A stretch of 64,000 nt of DNA, taken from NCBI RefSeq assembly GCF_018070025.1, contig NZ_JAGPYQ010000002.1:2356001-2420000 (forward strand), written 5' to 3'. Every line of letters begins with the position of its first letter. Within the stretch, counting starts at the first letter, position 1. The notes under the pieces are model-generated. The model was not told the origin of the DNA. It ran no database searches and was given only the letters and a program-made list of their open reading frames with translations. This DNA comes from Streptomyces liliiviolaceus (GTDB taxonomy: Bacteria; Actinomycetota; Actinomycetes; Streptomycetales; Streptomycetaceae). Of this stretch, positions 8,055-16,181 are shown piece after piece. The position numbers and the translations under genes were made by a program.

Positions 8055-8999
8055 ATGAAAAACAGACTCACCGCGCTGCTGTGGAACTTCGAGAACAACG
8101 GCGGCGACAACCGCCCCAAGCGCATACGGGCCCACAAGAGGCTGGCATCCCTCGACCCGCATCTCGTGCTGCGCCAGGAGATGCCGAACGCGGACCTCAG
8201 CGGCAAAGCGACCATGTACGAACTGGAGACCATCCTGCGCCTGCGCGGATGGCTCGGCGCGAAGTCGTGCACCGCGCTCTTCGCCCACCCCCAGCACTTC
8301 CAGCCCGTGCGGGAGTGGCCACCGCTCGCCTCCGGGCCGGTGACCCCCGCGCCCTCGTGGGAACTGCCACCCACCGCGCTCGCCATGCGCTACCTGCCAG
8401 CCAGTCCCGACGCCACACCGATCGTCCTAGGCTCCTACCACCTCGACTACTCATCCAGCAGTCAACGCCTCACCGAAGCACAGTGGCTGTCCAGGCTCGC
8501 CGACAAAAGGTGGACCACCCCGGAAGGCCAGACCGTACGAATGCCCTGCCTCCTCGGCGGGGACAACAACAGCTATCCCGTCCCCGGCACCCCAGGCGAC
8601 CCCCCGCTGCCCGTACTGGAGAACATCCAGGACCGGCGCCACCGCCTGCACCGCTCGTACATCGGCCCGGACGGCAAACGACGAATGGACGACCGCCCCG
8701 ACGAGACGCTGCGCACCGCCGGCCTGCAGGACGTGGCCCGCTACAGAGCAGCGACCTACGGGGAACGGACCGCGGTCACCCGCACGGTCAGCAGATGTGC
8801 CACACACGGGCCGGACGCCCGCATCGACCGCTACTACGCCACCCCCGACATAGCGGAAGTGGTGCTCAGCGTCGACGTGATCGAAGTGCACGAAAAGGAA
8901 TCCGACCACCACATCGTCCGGGCCGTCATCGACGGCGACGGCCTATCGGACGTCCTCAACCTGAGGCGGAGCCAGCACGGGTTGCCGACCGCTTCCTGA
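8055..8999 (+). CDS. Endonuclease/exonuclease/phosphatase (EEP) family protein
   Basis: The 314-aa protein has the ordered EEP motifs: WNFENNG near residue 11 (Asn), LRQEM near 39 (metal-binding Glu), GSYHLDY near 130 (His), GGDNNS near 170 (Asp and Asn), ARIDRYY near 255 and SDHHIV near 285 (catalytic Asp-His). All catalytic positions appear present, so it is probably an active Mg-dependent phosphodiesterase or nuclease. No signal peptide. ATG 8055 follows GGAGG. It is flanked by hairpins and by zincin genes; the array at 6.9-10.9 kb alternates these two families. Confidence 0.75.
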   Translation: MKNRLTALLWNFENNGGDNRPKRIRAHKRLASLDPHLVLRQEMPNADLSGKATMYELETILRLRGWLGAKSCTALFAHPQHFQPVREWPPLASGPVTPAPSWELPPTALAMRYLPASPDATPIVLGSYHLDYSSSSQRLTEAQWLSRLADKRWTTPEGQTVRMPCLLGGDNNSYPVPGTPGDPPLPVLENIQDRRHRLHRSYIGPDGKRRMDDRPDETLRTAGLQDVARYRAATYGERTAVTRTVSRCATHGPDARIDRYYATPDIAEVVLSVDVIEVHEKESDHHIVRAVIDGDGLSDVLNLRRSQHGLPTAS

Positions 9000-9017
9000 G
9001 ACCGGCCGTCGGTAGAC

Positions 9018-9035
9018 GGACGCCGGCAGGCGTCC
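9018..9035 (+). terminator. Short hairpin GGACGCC-GGCA-GGCGTCC
   Basis: A perfect 7-bp G+C stem with a four-base loop lies 19 bases after the EEP stop codon. It follows the third copy of the TTCCTGAGA-CGGCCG motif (8993-9008), matching the organisation after the other array genes. Confidence 0.5.
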
Positions 9036-9077
9036 AGGAACAGCAGACAAGATCCCCGCTTAGGAGCTGTACCGCAC

Positions 9078-9920
9078 ATGCCACATGTTGTACGTCAGGA
9101 AGCCGGCCCCGAATTCGACCAACTCGGCGGCCGCCTGTCGGCCATAGCCGAGGTCACCAGCCCCTTGATCGAGACCGTCACGGGTTTACAGCTGCCCGAT
9201 CCCGCAGTCATCCACCTCATGACGTTCAACGACTGGAAGAAGGCGCATGAGGAGCGTTCATTGCAGCGCCTCCGCGACGAAGCCGCACAGTTCGGCGTCG
9301 GTGCCGGGGGCAAGATGAAGGCTCATAACAGGCGCGCGGTCCTGCTCGCCATGCGCTTCAAGTTCTGGCCGATGATGGTCGGCGAAGCCGTCGACCTCGT
9401 TCCCGGCTGTCCGGAACTGGTCATCGTTCCCGAAGCGCTCCAGCATGCGGGCCTGCTCAATGACGACCCCGTCCTGCACAAGATGCTGGCCCACGAGGGG
9501 ACACACCTGGCGCAGTACACGGCCAGCGGCGGCGGAATATGGGACGAGCAGGAAAGTTTCTTCCCGCAGGAGCGCGGAGTCGCAGGCCGAAACTACGCCT
9601 TCCTCCTCGAAGGACACGCGTACTGGGCGGACGCGCATGTCACCACCAAGATCTTCAGTGCGCCAGTCCTGAACGGCGGGACATCCCCGGACGCCTCCGA
9701 GCTGTGGCGCGAACTCGCCAGCCACTCCGCTCCGGAGGAGATCAAGGCAGGTCTCCTCCGGAGCACTGGTGCCGTGGCGCAGCTCATCGACGCCGTGGGC
9801 CTCGACGTGTTCAACCGGGTATGGACCGAGCCCGATCTCCTGCCGACGATGGCGGATGGCGATCCGGAAGCCTGGCGCCAGCGCTTCGAACCCGGCCACC
9901 GGCCAGCCGCACCCCGATAG
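9078..9920 (+). CDS. Zinc metallopeptidase, DUF2342/COG5282-like (second copy)
   Basis: A 280-aa paralogue of the protein at 7094. HEGTH lies at residues 139-143 and FLLEGHAYWAD about 40 residues later; the C-terminal DVFNRVWTEPDLLPTMADGDPEAW matches the DUF2342 ending more closely than the first copy. Histidines and glutamates needed for zinc binding are present, so activity is plausible. No membrane or export signal. A GGAGC upstream supports the ATG. The two copies differ enough in the middle (GVGAGGKMKAHNRRA here) to suggest an old duplication with divergent specificity. Confidence 0.65.
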   Translation: MPHVVRQEAGPEFDQLGGRLSAIAEVTSPLIETVTGLQLPDPAVIHLMTFNDWKKAHEERSLQRLRDEAAQFGVGAGGKMKAHNRRAVLLAMRFKFWPMMVGEAVDLVPGCPELVIVPEALQHAGLLNDDPVLHKMLAHEGTHLAQYTASGGGIWDEQESFFPQERGVAGRNYAFLLEGHAYWADAHVTTKIFSAPVLNGGTSPDASELWRELASHSAPEEIKAGLLRSTGAVAQLIDAVGLDVFNRVWTEPDLLPTMADGDPEAWRQRFEPGHRPAAPR

Positions 9921-10021
9921 AGCCCTCGGTGGGGCGTCCCATGACCGCCGCCTCTGGCCTCTGTTCGCGGGCGGCGACGTCCGGTGCAAGGGCTGCCCAC
10001 TCAACATGAGAAGGAGATGAC

Positions 10022-10853
10022 ATGGCGCTATCGCCTCTCTGCGTCGTCAGCTACAACACACTCAATGGCGGCCGTGACCGCGACGGCTCGCTGCACCGGC
10101 TGATCGACCAGCTGGACATGCTCAAGGAACTCGCACCGGACGTGGTGTGTCTGCAGGAGGGCAAGCTCTGGGACGAGAACGGCGGCGAAACAGTCAACGC
10201 GGTCGCCGCGGCGCTGGAGATGGAGCCCCGGCTCGCTCGCTCGGCCAGTCACGGCTGCCACCTCATCACCCTGGTCCGGCCGCCGCGAGTGCGCTTTCTG
10301 CACTTCTACCCGGACATCGCGGAGGGGAATTTCCACCACACGGTCTCCCTTGCCGTCCTCCAGGTGGAGGGGGTGGGAACGCCGCTGCGTGTCCTGCACA
10401 CTCACCTCGACCCCTTCTCCCCAGCGGACCGGGGGGGCCGAGGCCAGATGGCTCACGCAGTACGCAGACCGGGACGACACACTCCTCGTCGGCGACCTCA
10501 ACACCGAAGCCCCCGGTGATCCCGAGCCCATGACCTGGGACTGGCTCCCGCCCACGCAGTATTCGGGCAATCGGATTCAGCATCCGGACGGCAGCTACGG
10601 AGACCTGGACAAGGCCGCGATGAGTGCGCTGCTGGCCGCCGGATTCGTCGACCCCGCCGCCGATCTGGGGCTGGACTTCGCCAGAACCGCCGGCCACTGG
10701 CGCGAGGGCGACCGCGACCACCGGTCCGACTACATCCTGCCCACGAAGCACTTCTCCTGGCGGGTGCAGTCCTACACCGTGATCGACACGCCCCGCGCAC
10801 GTGCCGCCGCGGACCATCTCCCGGTGGTGGCGCACCTCCACAGAACCTTCTGA
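10022..10853 (+). pseudogene. EEP endonuclease/phosphatase gene with one-base frameshift
   Basis: The reading frame from ATG 10022 (SD AGAAGGAGA) encodes SYNTLNGG, VCLQEGKL and LHTHLDPF, then the homology continues in the -1-base frame with LVGDLNTE, DYILPT and ADHLPVV up to 10853. The switch lies in a run of seven G at about 10431-10437; removing one G would restore a single 276-aa protein with all EEP motifs. So the gene is either recently broken, expressed by slippage on the G run, or affected by a sequencing error. It is shorter than and distinct from the EEP gene at 8055. Confidence 0.65.
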
Positions 10854-10987
10854 CCATTTCCCGAAAGAAGCCAAGGACAACGGTGCGCCCCGACCATCCC
10901 GCTTTCCTTCATCCCGGCGCTCGAACCCAGCATCGCCAAGCCCCAGGGACGTCTGCGGGTGGCCGGGAACCGCATCCCCAAAAGCAC

Positions 10988-11017
10988 CCGCGTCGCCTGT
11001 TGGCGGGCGACGCGGGG
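10988..11017 (+). terminator. Perfect 11-bp hairpin upstream of murF
   Basis: Arms CCCGCGTCGCC (10988-10998) and GGCGACGCGGG (11007-11017) are exact reverse complements around an 8-base loop. It lies in the 245-base gap between the EEP gene and murF, so it can end transcription from the array or act in the murF leader. Otherwise the gap 10854-11098 shows no gene. Confidence 0.6.
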
Positions 11018-11098
11018 CGGCACGGGATGCCGCAGTCCACAGAGCGCGCATCCCGCCCGATAACGTCGCCACTAACCATCTTGAGCAGGGAGAACCGC

Positions 11099-12496
11099 GT
11101 GCACCCCACATCTCTGACCACGCTTGCCGACGTCGTCGGCGGTCGTCTGGCCGACGTCCTCGACCCCGAGGCCCAGGTCACGCAGCCCGCCGTGTTCGAC
11201 TCCCGCGAAGTCGTCCCCGGATCGCTGTTCCTCGCGCTGAGGGGAGAGCACACGGACGGGCACGCCTACGCGGAAGCCGCCGTCAACAAGGGTGCCGCCG
11301 TGGCCCTGGTCACCAAGCCCGTCGGAGTTCCTGCCATCGTCGTCGACGACGTCCTGGCCGCCATGGGGCGTCTCGGCCGCTTCCTCCTCCACGATGCGTT
11401 CGGCACCGCGAGGGTGGTGGCCATCACCGGATCGGCCGGTAAGACGAGCACGAAGGACCTCATCGCCCAGGTGCTCCCCGGCGACGTGGTGGCGACTCCG
11501 CAGTCGTTCAACAACGAGATCGGTCTCCCGCTGACCATCACCATGGCCACCGCGGGCACCGACTACCTCGTCCTGGAGATGGGGGCCCGCCACATCGGCG
11601 ACATCCGTGACCTCACCCGGATCGCCGAGCCGGACATCAGCGTCATCACCAACGTGGGCACGGCACATGTCGGCGAATTCGGCGGGCGGGAGAACATCGC
11701 GCAGGCCAAGGGCGAGATCGTGGAAGCCCTGCAACCGGGCGGGCTCGCCGTTCTCAACGCAGACGACGACTTTGTGCGCGACATGGGCCACCGTACCCGC
11801 GGGCGCATCGTCACCTACGGCCTCGACGAACAAGCCGCCATTCGAGCCGTGGACATCACGATCGACGGGCACGGATGCCCCTCGTACACCCTCACCACCC
11901 CCGAAGGCAGTGCCCGCGTCCGCCTGCAGTTCGTCGGAGAAGTCCAGGTGCACAACAGCCTGGCTGCGGCAGCCGTCGCCCGCGAGGCCGGGCTCGACGT
12001 CGAGCAGATCGCAGCCGGCCTGTCCGAAGCCCTTCCCCGCTCGCGCTGGCGGATGGAGACCACCACCCGGGCGGACGGCGTCACGATCGTCAATGACGCC
12101 TACAACGCGAACCCGCACTCGATGCGTCACTCCCTGAACGCCCTTGCCTCCATGACCCGTGGTCACGACCAGCGCTCTGTCGCTGTTCTCGGCCGAATGA
12201 ACGAACTCGGCCAGGACGAGCGCACCGCGCACGAGGAAATCGGCCGATACGCCGCCGAGCTGGGCCTGGACCAGATCATCCTGGTGGGAGGAGAAGAAGC
12301 CGGATGGATGCAGCAGGGAGCAAGCAGCACCGGAGCGACGGCCGTCCATCTTCCCGACCAGGACGCCGCCCTGCACTTGCTCCGCACCACCCTGCAGCCC
12401 GGCGACGTCGTCCTGATCAAGGCAAGCCGAGGGGTCCAGTTGCAGCAGCTCGCCCAGGCGCTGCTGCAACTGAACCCCAGCTCCGGCGACGCTTAG
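11099..12496 (+). CDS. murF: UDP-N-acetylmuramoyl-tripeptide--D-alanyl-D-alanine ligase paralogue
   Basis: The 465-aa protein shows the full Mur ligase plan: N-terminal domain with FDSREVVPGSLFLAL, ATP-binding loop ITGSAGKTSTKD at about 109-120, NNEIGLPLT, EMGARHIGDI, NVGTAHVGEF, and the C-terminal LPRSRWRMET...NDAYNANPHSM blocks typical of MurF. It should add a dipeptide (normally D-Ala-D-Ala) to a UDP-MurNAc-tripeptide in the cytoplasm. GTG 11099 follows AGGGAG. It is separate from the usual dcw division cluster and converges on a murC paralogue with overlapping stops, so I regard it as an accessory copy, perhaps for altered wall precursors. Confidence 0.88.
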   Translation: MHPTSLTTLADVVGGRLADVLDPEAQVTQPAVFDSREVVPGSLFLALRGEHTDGHAYAEAAVNKGAAVALVTKPVGVPAIVVDDVLAAMGRLGRFLLHDAFGTARVVAITGSAGKTSTKDLIAQVLPGDVVATPQSFNNEIGLPLTITMATAGTDYLVLEMGARHIGDIRDLTRIAEPDISVITNVGTAHVGEFGGRENIAQAKGEIVEALQPGGLAVLNADDDFVRDMGHRTRGRIVTYGLDEQAAIRAVDITIDGHGCPSYTLTTPEGSARVRLQFVGEVQVHNSLAAAAVAREAGLDVEQIAAGLSEALPRSRWRMETTTRADGVTIVNDAYNANPHSMRHSLNALASMTRGHDQRSVAVLGRMNELGQDERTAHEEIGRYAAELGLDQIILVGGEEAGWMQQGASSTGATAVHLPDQDAALHLLRTTLQPGDVVLIKASRGVQLQQLAQALLQLNPSSGDA

Positions 12497-13947
12497 GCAG
12501 CTGCAGCGATCACGCGGCCGAGTACGGCCAGCAGCACCGGCCCCGACTCCACGAGGTCACCGGAGCCCATCAGCACGACCACGTCACCGGGCCGCGCCGA
12601 CGCAGCCGCATGCCTGACGGCCTCGGCGCGGCCCGGCAGCACGTGCCGGGCGTAGCCGCCCTCGCCGCGCACACGAGCCGAAAGCAGCTCCAGCGCGGTC
12701 AACGCCACCCCGTGCGTGCTGTCGGTCAGCACGACCTCGTCGCAGGCGGCCAGGGCCTTTCCGAACTCCACGTTGAACGCGTCGAGACGGGCCTGGTCGG
12801 AGGGCTGGAACACCGCGACCACTCGGCCGCCCCCGACGACCAGGGAGCGCGCGGCCGCAAGGTCCGCACGCACCTCGTCGGGGTGGTGCGCGTACGAGTC
12901 GAAGACCCGCACCCCGGCCGCTTCGCCGGCCGGGGTCATGCGCCGCGCCACACCGTCGAAGTAGCGCAACTGCTGCGCCGCGAGGTCGTAGTCCTGCCCC
13001 ACGGCGTGGAGCGTGCCGATCGCGGCAGCCGCGTTCAGGAGCTGGTGGACACCCGGCACCCGCAGCGTCAGGTTGAACTCCTGCCCGTCCGGCCCGAGCA
13101 GCACCGCAGTGCTGCGGCCCTGCTCGCTGCCCCTTTCCGTCAGCCGCCAGTGGGCCGCCGACGACGTACCGAACGTCACCACACGCGGACCGTCGTCGGT
13201 CATGGCGAACCGGGAGGCCAGTTCACGGCAGCCAGCAGAGTCGATGTTGAGCAGCAGAGTGCCGTTCTCGTGCAGACCGAGGCGGACGCACTGCTCGTAC
13301 GCGTCGACGTGGTCGGTCTGTTCGGCGTAGTTCTGCAGGTGGTCGTGCCCGATGTTCGTGATCACCGCCACGCGCATGCGGACGCCGATGTGCGAACGGT
13401 CCGACTCGTCGACCTCGGCGACGAAAAATCCGCCCTTCCCGGCATGACCTCCGCTGCCCGCACCGTCGAGGTCAGCACCGACGACGTACGAGGGTTCCTG
13501 TCCCATACGGGCGAGAGCGAACGCGACCATGCCCGACGTGCTCGACTTTCCGTGTGTCCCCATGACGGCGATGGGCGTACGCCGGGTGGCCATGAGCGCG
13601 TTGAGCACGGCCGAACGGTGCACCAGCGGGATGCCGCGCCGTCGGGCCTCGCAAATCTCCGGGTTGTCCTCCCCGACGGCGTGGGTGAACACGACCGCGG
13701 TTGCGCCCGCCGGTACGTGGGCGGACGCGTGTCCGACATGGATATCGACGCCCAGGCGAGTCAGTTCCTCCAGTCCCTGTGTCGATCGGGAATCGCTGCC
13801 GGACACGGTGAATCCCGACTGCGCGCACGCGCGCGCCACCGGCAGCATGCCCGTGCCGGCGATGCCGACGAAGTGCGCACGGGTCAGGTCGACCGGGCCG
13901 GCGGCCGATACATCCGGGTTGATCTTCGGGACTGCGGTTTCTGCCAT
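12493..13947 (-). CDS. murC: UDP-N-acetylmuramate--L-alanine ligase paralogue
   Basis: The 484-aa protein has the MurC N-terminal dinucleotide-like loop HFVGIAGTGM (about 25-34), ATP loop VMGTHGKSSTS at 128-138, EVDESDRSH, ITNIGHDHLQNY and the C-terminal FDSYAHHPDEV and FQPSD blocks; length is normal. It ligates L-alanine to UDP-MurNAc in the cytoplasm. SD GAAGGAGGC is 8 bases from the ATG. The stop (12493-12495) overlaps that of murF, an end-to-end arrangement. The long GC-rich leader with two hairpins may regulate it. In normal actinobacterial genomes murC and murF lie in the dcw cluster, so this pair is accessory. Confidence 0.88.
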   Translation of the reverse strand: MAETAVPKINPDVSAAGPVDLTRAHFVGIAGTGMLPVARACAQSGFTVSGSDSRSTQGLEELTRLGVDIHVGHASAHVPAGATAVVFTHAVGEDNPEICEARRRGIPLVHRSAVLNALMATRRTPIAVMGTHGKSSTSGMVAFALARMGQEPSYVVGADLDGAGSGGHAGKGGFFVAEVDESDRSHIGVRMRVAVITNIGHDHLQNYAEQTDHVDAYEQCVRLGLHENGTLLLNIDSAGCRELASRFAMTDDGPRVVTFGTSSAAHWRLTERGSEQGRSTAVLLGPDGQEFNLTLRVPGVHQLLNAAAAIGTLHAVGQDYDLAAQQLRYFDGVARRMTPAGEAAGVRVFDSYAHHPDEVRADLAAARSLVVGGGRVVAVFQPSDQARLDAFNVEFGKALAACDEVVLTDSTHGVALTALELLSARVRGEGGYARHVLPGRAEAVRHAAASARPGDVVVLMGSGDLVESGPVLLAVLGRVIAAAA

Positions 13948-13963
13948 GAGAGTGCCTCCTTCA

Positions 13964-14007
13964 AGGCGGCCTCAGCCGCCTCCGAGCGCCTCCTCGTTGG
14001 GAGGCGC
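13964..14007 (-). promoter_or_regulatory. Two tandem hairpins in the murC leader
   Basis: On the coding strand the leader forms GCGCCTCC/GGAGGCGC (14007-13986, six-base loop) and AGGCGGC/GCCGCCT (13981-13964, loop TGAG), ending one base before the murC SD GAAGGAGGC. The CCTCC in the first stem could also pair with the SD, so alternative foldings can hide or expose the ribosome binding site. This is structure seen in sequence; regulation is inferred. Confidence 0.45.
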
Positions 14008-14084
14008 ACCGCAACCGTCCCGCTCCCCTGCGTAAACCGTCTACGACCTGCGGTGTTGCGAAAGCGTTCGCAACGCGGAGCGCT

Positions 14085-14474
14085 ATGAGGACCCCGAACT
14101 ATCCCCTTGCGGTCGCCCTCGCTGAGGCTGGATGGAACAACAGCGAGACGGCCCGCCGCATCAACTGCCGCGCTCTCCAGCACGGACACCGTGCTGTTGC
14201 TGTCGACCGCTCTCGCGTCAGCCGGTGGATACGCCACGGCGAGAAACCCCGGCCGCCTGTCCCCGGCCTGCTCGCTGAACTCCTCACGGAGCACCTGGGC
14301 AGGCCCTACAGCCCGCAGCTCCTGGGCATTGGCCCCGCGCGTGGTGTGCTCGTCTTCTTGGACCCGAAGGAGTACCACGGTCTCGCGGTGAAGGCCGCCG
14401 CCGCGAACATGCTGCTGGAGCATTACGTGCACGAGCTGATACGGGACTCCATCTCGCGCTGCCCACCCGCATAG
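14085..14474 (+). CDS. Helix-turn-helix DNA-binding protein, 129 aa
   Basis: The N-terminal ~70 residues (LAVALAEAGWNNSETARRINC...VDRSRVSRWIRHGEKPRPPVPGLLAELL) have the HTH arrangement found at the start of many streptomycete transcriptional regulators, in which SRVSRWIRHG is the recognition helix. The usual long TPR or ligand-binding region is absent; only about 50 residues follow (PKEYHGLAVKAAAANMLLEHY). It is divergent from murC with 137 bases between the starts, so it is a candidate regulator of murC. Confidence 0.6.
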   Translation: MRTPNYPLAVALAEAGWNNSETARRINCRALQHGHRAVAVDRSRVSRWIRHGEKPRPPVPGLLAELLTEHLGRPYSPQLLGIGPARGVLVFLDPKEYHGLAVKAAAANMLLEHYVHELIRDSISRCPPA

Positions 14475-14777
14475 GAGTTCGCCGGCAGACGGCGGACAGG
14501 TGTAACAGAACACGGCCGTTGGCGTTCCAGGGGTGATGGAGGTTGCGCTTTACGTCAACCTCCCAGTGAACCGGGGAACGGTGACGGCCGCGACACCCCC
14601 CCTCTCGCCTGAGACCGGCCGCTCTCATCTGGCCTCCGGCGGTCACTCCGTCCATGGAAGCGGCCAGCCATGGACACTCGGCCAGGACGTGATGTATCGC
14701 CGCCGGGAAGAAATGGGTCGTCACAGGTAGGGCTCCTGTTGACGGAAGACGGAATGCCGAAGCGATGCGAGCGCGGC
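14475..14777. other. Intergenic region without a clear gene
   Basis: Lies between the 3' end of the HTH gene and the 3' end of the minus-strand gene at 14778. Contains one copy of the CCTGAGACCGGCCG motif (14608-14621) shared with the EEP-zincin array. A short open frame at 14533-14730 lacks convincing codon bias. No strong hairpin noticed. Confidence 0.4.
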
Positions 14778-15266
14778 TCAGCGAGCGCGGGTACCACTTC
14801 GGGCGACCGCAACGGCGCGAGACGGGGCCGCGGCGTGGGCCGCCCCGCGGCCGGGCGCCGATGCGGTCCAGGCGCCGGGGAACCAGACGGTGCTGTACTG
14901 CTCGATGGCGTCGCGCAGCCCATTGGTGACGGCCCCGTCCCACGGCGGTCGGCCTGTGGGGCGGTATGTTCCGAAGGTGCCGTACTGCTTGGTGTTCGGG
15001 TGGGTGTTGGCTGCTTCGTCGCGGCGGTGGAAGGTGCCGTGGTCTACGAAGCTGAGCGTCACCGCGTCGATTTCACCGCGGTCGGGGTGGACGACTGCAA
15101 GGCGTAAACCGCCGTAGGTGTTCGCGTAGATGGTGCGGCTGAAGTCGATCCGCAACCGCAGAGGCGTGCCTGGGACGGGAGCGGCGAAATAGGTGTTGCC
15201 CACAACGGCATGATCGAGGAAGGGGAGATACAACTCGGCGTAGAATTCGCTAGCTTGCAGGGACAA
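14778..15266 (-). CDS. Hypothetical protein, 162 aa
   Basis: Not assigned to a family by me. The N-terminal half (FYAELYLPFLDHAVVG, LRLRIDFSRTIYANTYGGLRLAVVHPDRGEIDAVTLSF) looks like a compact beta-rich domain, and GLRDAIEQYSTVWFPG (about 114-130) a terminal helix; the last 30 residues are low-complexity Ala/Arg. TTG start follows GGAGA by 7 bases; the leader CTGATCGGAGA-(N)-TTGTCC is shared with the ATP-grasp gene at 17401. It follows the DUF317 gene by 30 bases and probably belongs to the same operon. Confidence 0.65.
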   Translation of the reverse strand: MSLQASEFYAELYLPFLDHAVVGNTYFAAPVPGTPLRLRIDFSRTIYANTYGGLRLAVVHPDRGEIDAVTLSFVDHGTFHRRDEAANTHPNTKQYGTFGTYRPTGRPPWDGAVTNGLRDAIEQYSTVWFPGAWTASAPGRGAAHAAAPSRAVAVARSGTRAR

Positions 15267-15296
15267 GAGAGGTCTCCGATCAGGGTGGGGCTGGCG

Positions 15297-16181
15297 TCAG
15301 CGGCGTGGGCCGGGCAGAGCAGGACGGCTGGTGGTACTCCAGCGCGGGACGCTGGCCGCGGGCAGCGCAGCCGGGCGGCGGGACGCGAAGGCCCTCTGCA
15401 CGTCGAGCGGGGTGGGGGCCGGCGGCCTGGGCGGAAGGATCGAGGTGAGCTGGGCCATGTCCTTCATGTAGCTGAAGGTCTCCTTACGCCATCGGGGCAG
15501 CGGAGCCGGGTCGGCGACGCACTGGGTGACGGCGGCGAGCAGGGCGACGGGGGTGTCGGTGCTGGCCGTGGCGTACCAGGCGGGCCGGTCGATGGACTTG
15601 CCCGCCCACAGCTGCCAGCGGGCATCCCGCGTGGTCAGCTCGGCTTCCGGGTCGAGGTGGCCGGTGGTGAACTCCAGGCCGGCGAGCCCGTCGGGGGCCT
15701 GTACCGCGAGGACGCCCCAGCGCGGATGGTCGATCTCCCATCCCTGTTTCAGGAGCGGGACGATGGCGAGGAAGGGGTCGTGTTCGTCGGTACCGGAGTC
15801 CGGCCGGGCGAGGTATGCGTCCGGCCCCTGCTCGTAGGCCGTGGCAAGGGCAGTCGTGAATGCCTGGACGAATTCGGTGGGAACGCGGTCATTGAAACAG
15901 ACGCCCCACGCCGGCAAACCGAACAGGTCCTTATGAGCATTGGTGTAGGCGTTGATGCGCCAGAGCCCGTCATCCTCGCCTTCGGGCAGGTAGCCCAGGC
16001 GCACCCGCTCGTCGGGGGCATTCACGTACACGTTGCCGAGGTCGTCGTGGCGGAGGTCCCAGCTGAGGGCAAGGAGTGGTTCAAGGGCGGGGTCGCCGGG
16101 ATAGGTGGCAGCAGCGAGGTAGCGCGGGGTGACGTAGACGTCCCCGTCGATGTCGGGCTGCTGGGTGGCCTGAGGGCTCAT
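15297..16181 (-). CDS. DUF317-family protein
   Basis: The 294-aa protein begins with a short linker, then VYVTPRYLAA-GDPALEPLLAL and a beta-rich segment ending FNDRVPTEFVQAFTTALATA, the pattern of DUF317, followed by a second, weaker repeat (WEIDHPRWGVLAVQAPDGLAG...TDTPVALLAAVTQCV). DUF317 proteins are confined largely to Streptomyces and their elements; function unknown. The ATG overlaps the stop of the ATP-grasp gene (ATGA), so they are co-translated. At least six more DUF317 genes occur at 51-62 kb, tying this minus-strand block to the right-hand cluster. Confidence 0.75.
   Translation of the reverse strand: MSPQATQQPDIDGDVYVTPRYLAAATYPGDPALEPLLALSWDLRHDDLGNVYVNAPDERVRLGYLPEGEDDGLWRINAYTNAHKDLFGLPAWGVCFNDRVPTEFVQAFTTALATAYEQGPDAYLARPDSGTDEHDPFLAIVPLLKQGWEIDHPRWGVLAVQAPDGLAGLEFTTGHLDPEAELTTRDARWQLWAGKSIDRPAWYATASTDTPVALLAAVTQCVADPAPLPRWRKETFSYMKDMAQLTSILPPRPPAPTPLDVQRAFASRRPAALPAASVPRWSTTSRPALPGPRR

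Noticed and set aside
12304..14088. A 594-codon open frame antisense to murC
   Set aside because: Low-complexity translation; murC on the other strand has complete Mur ligase motifs.
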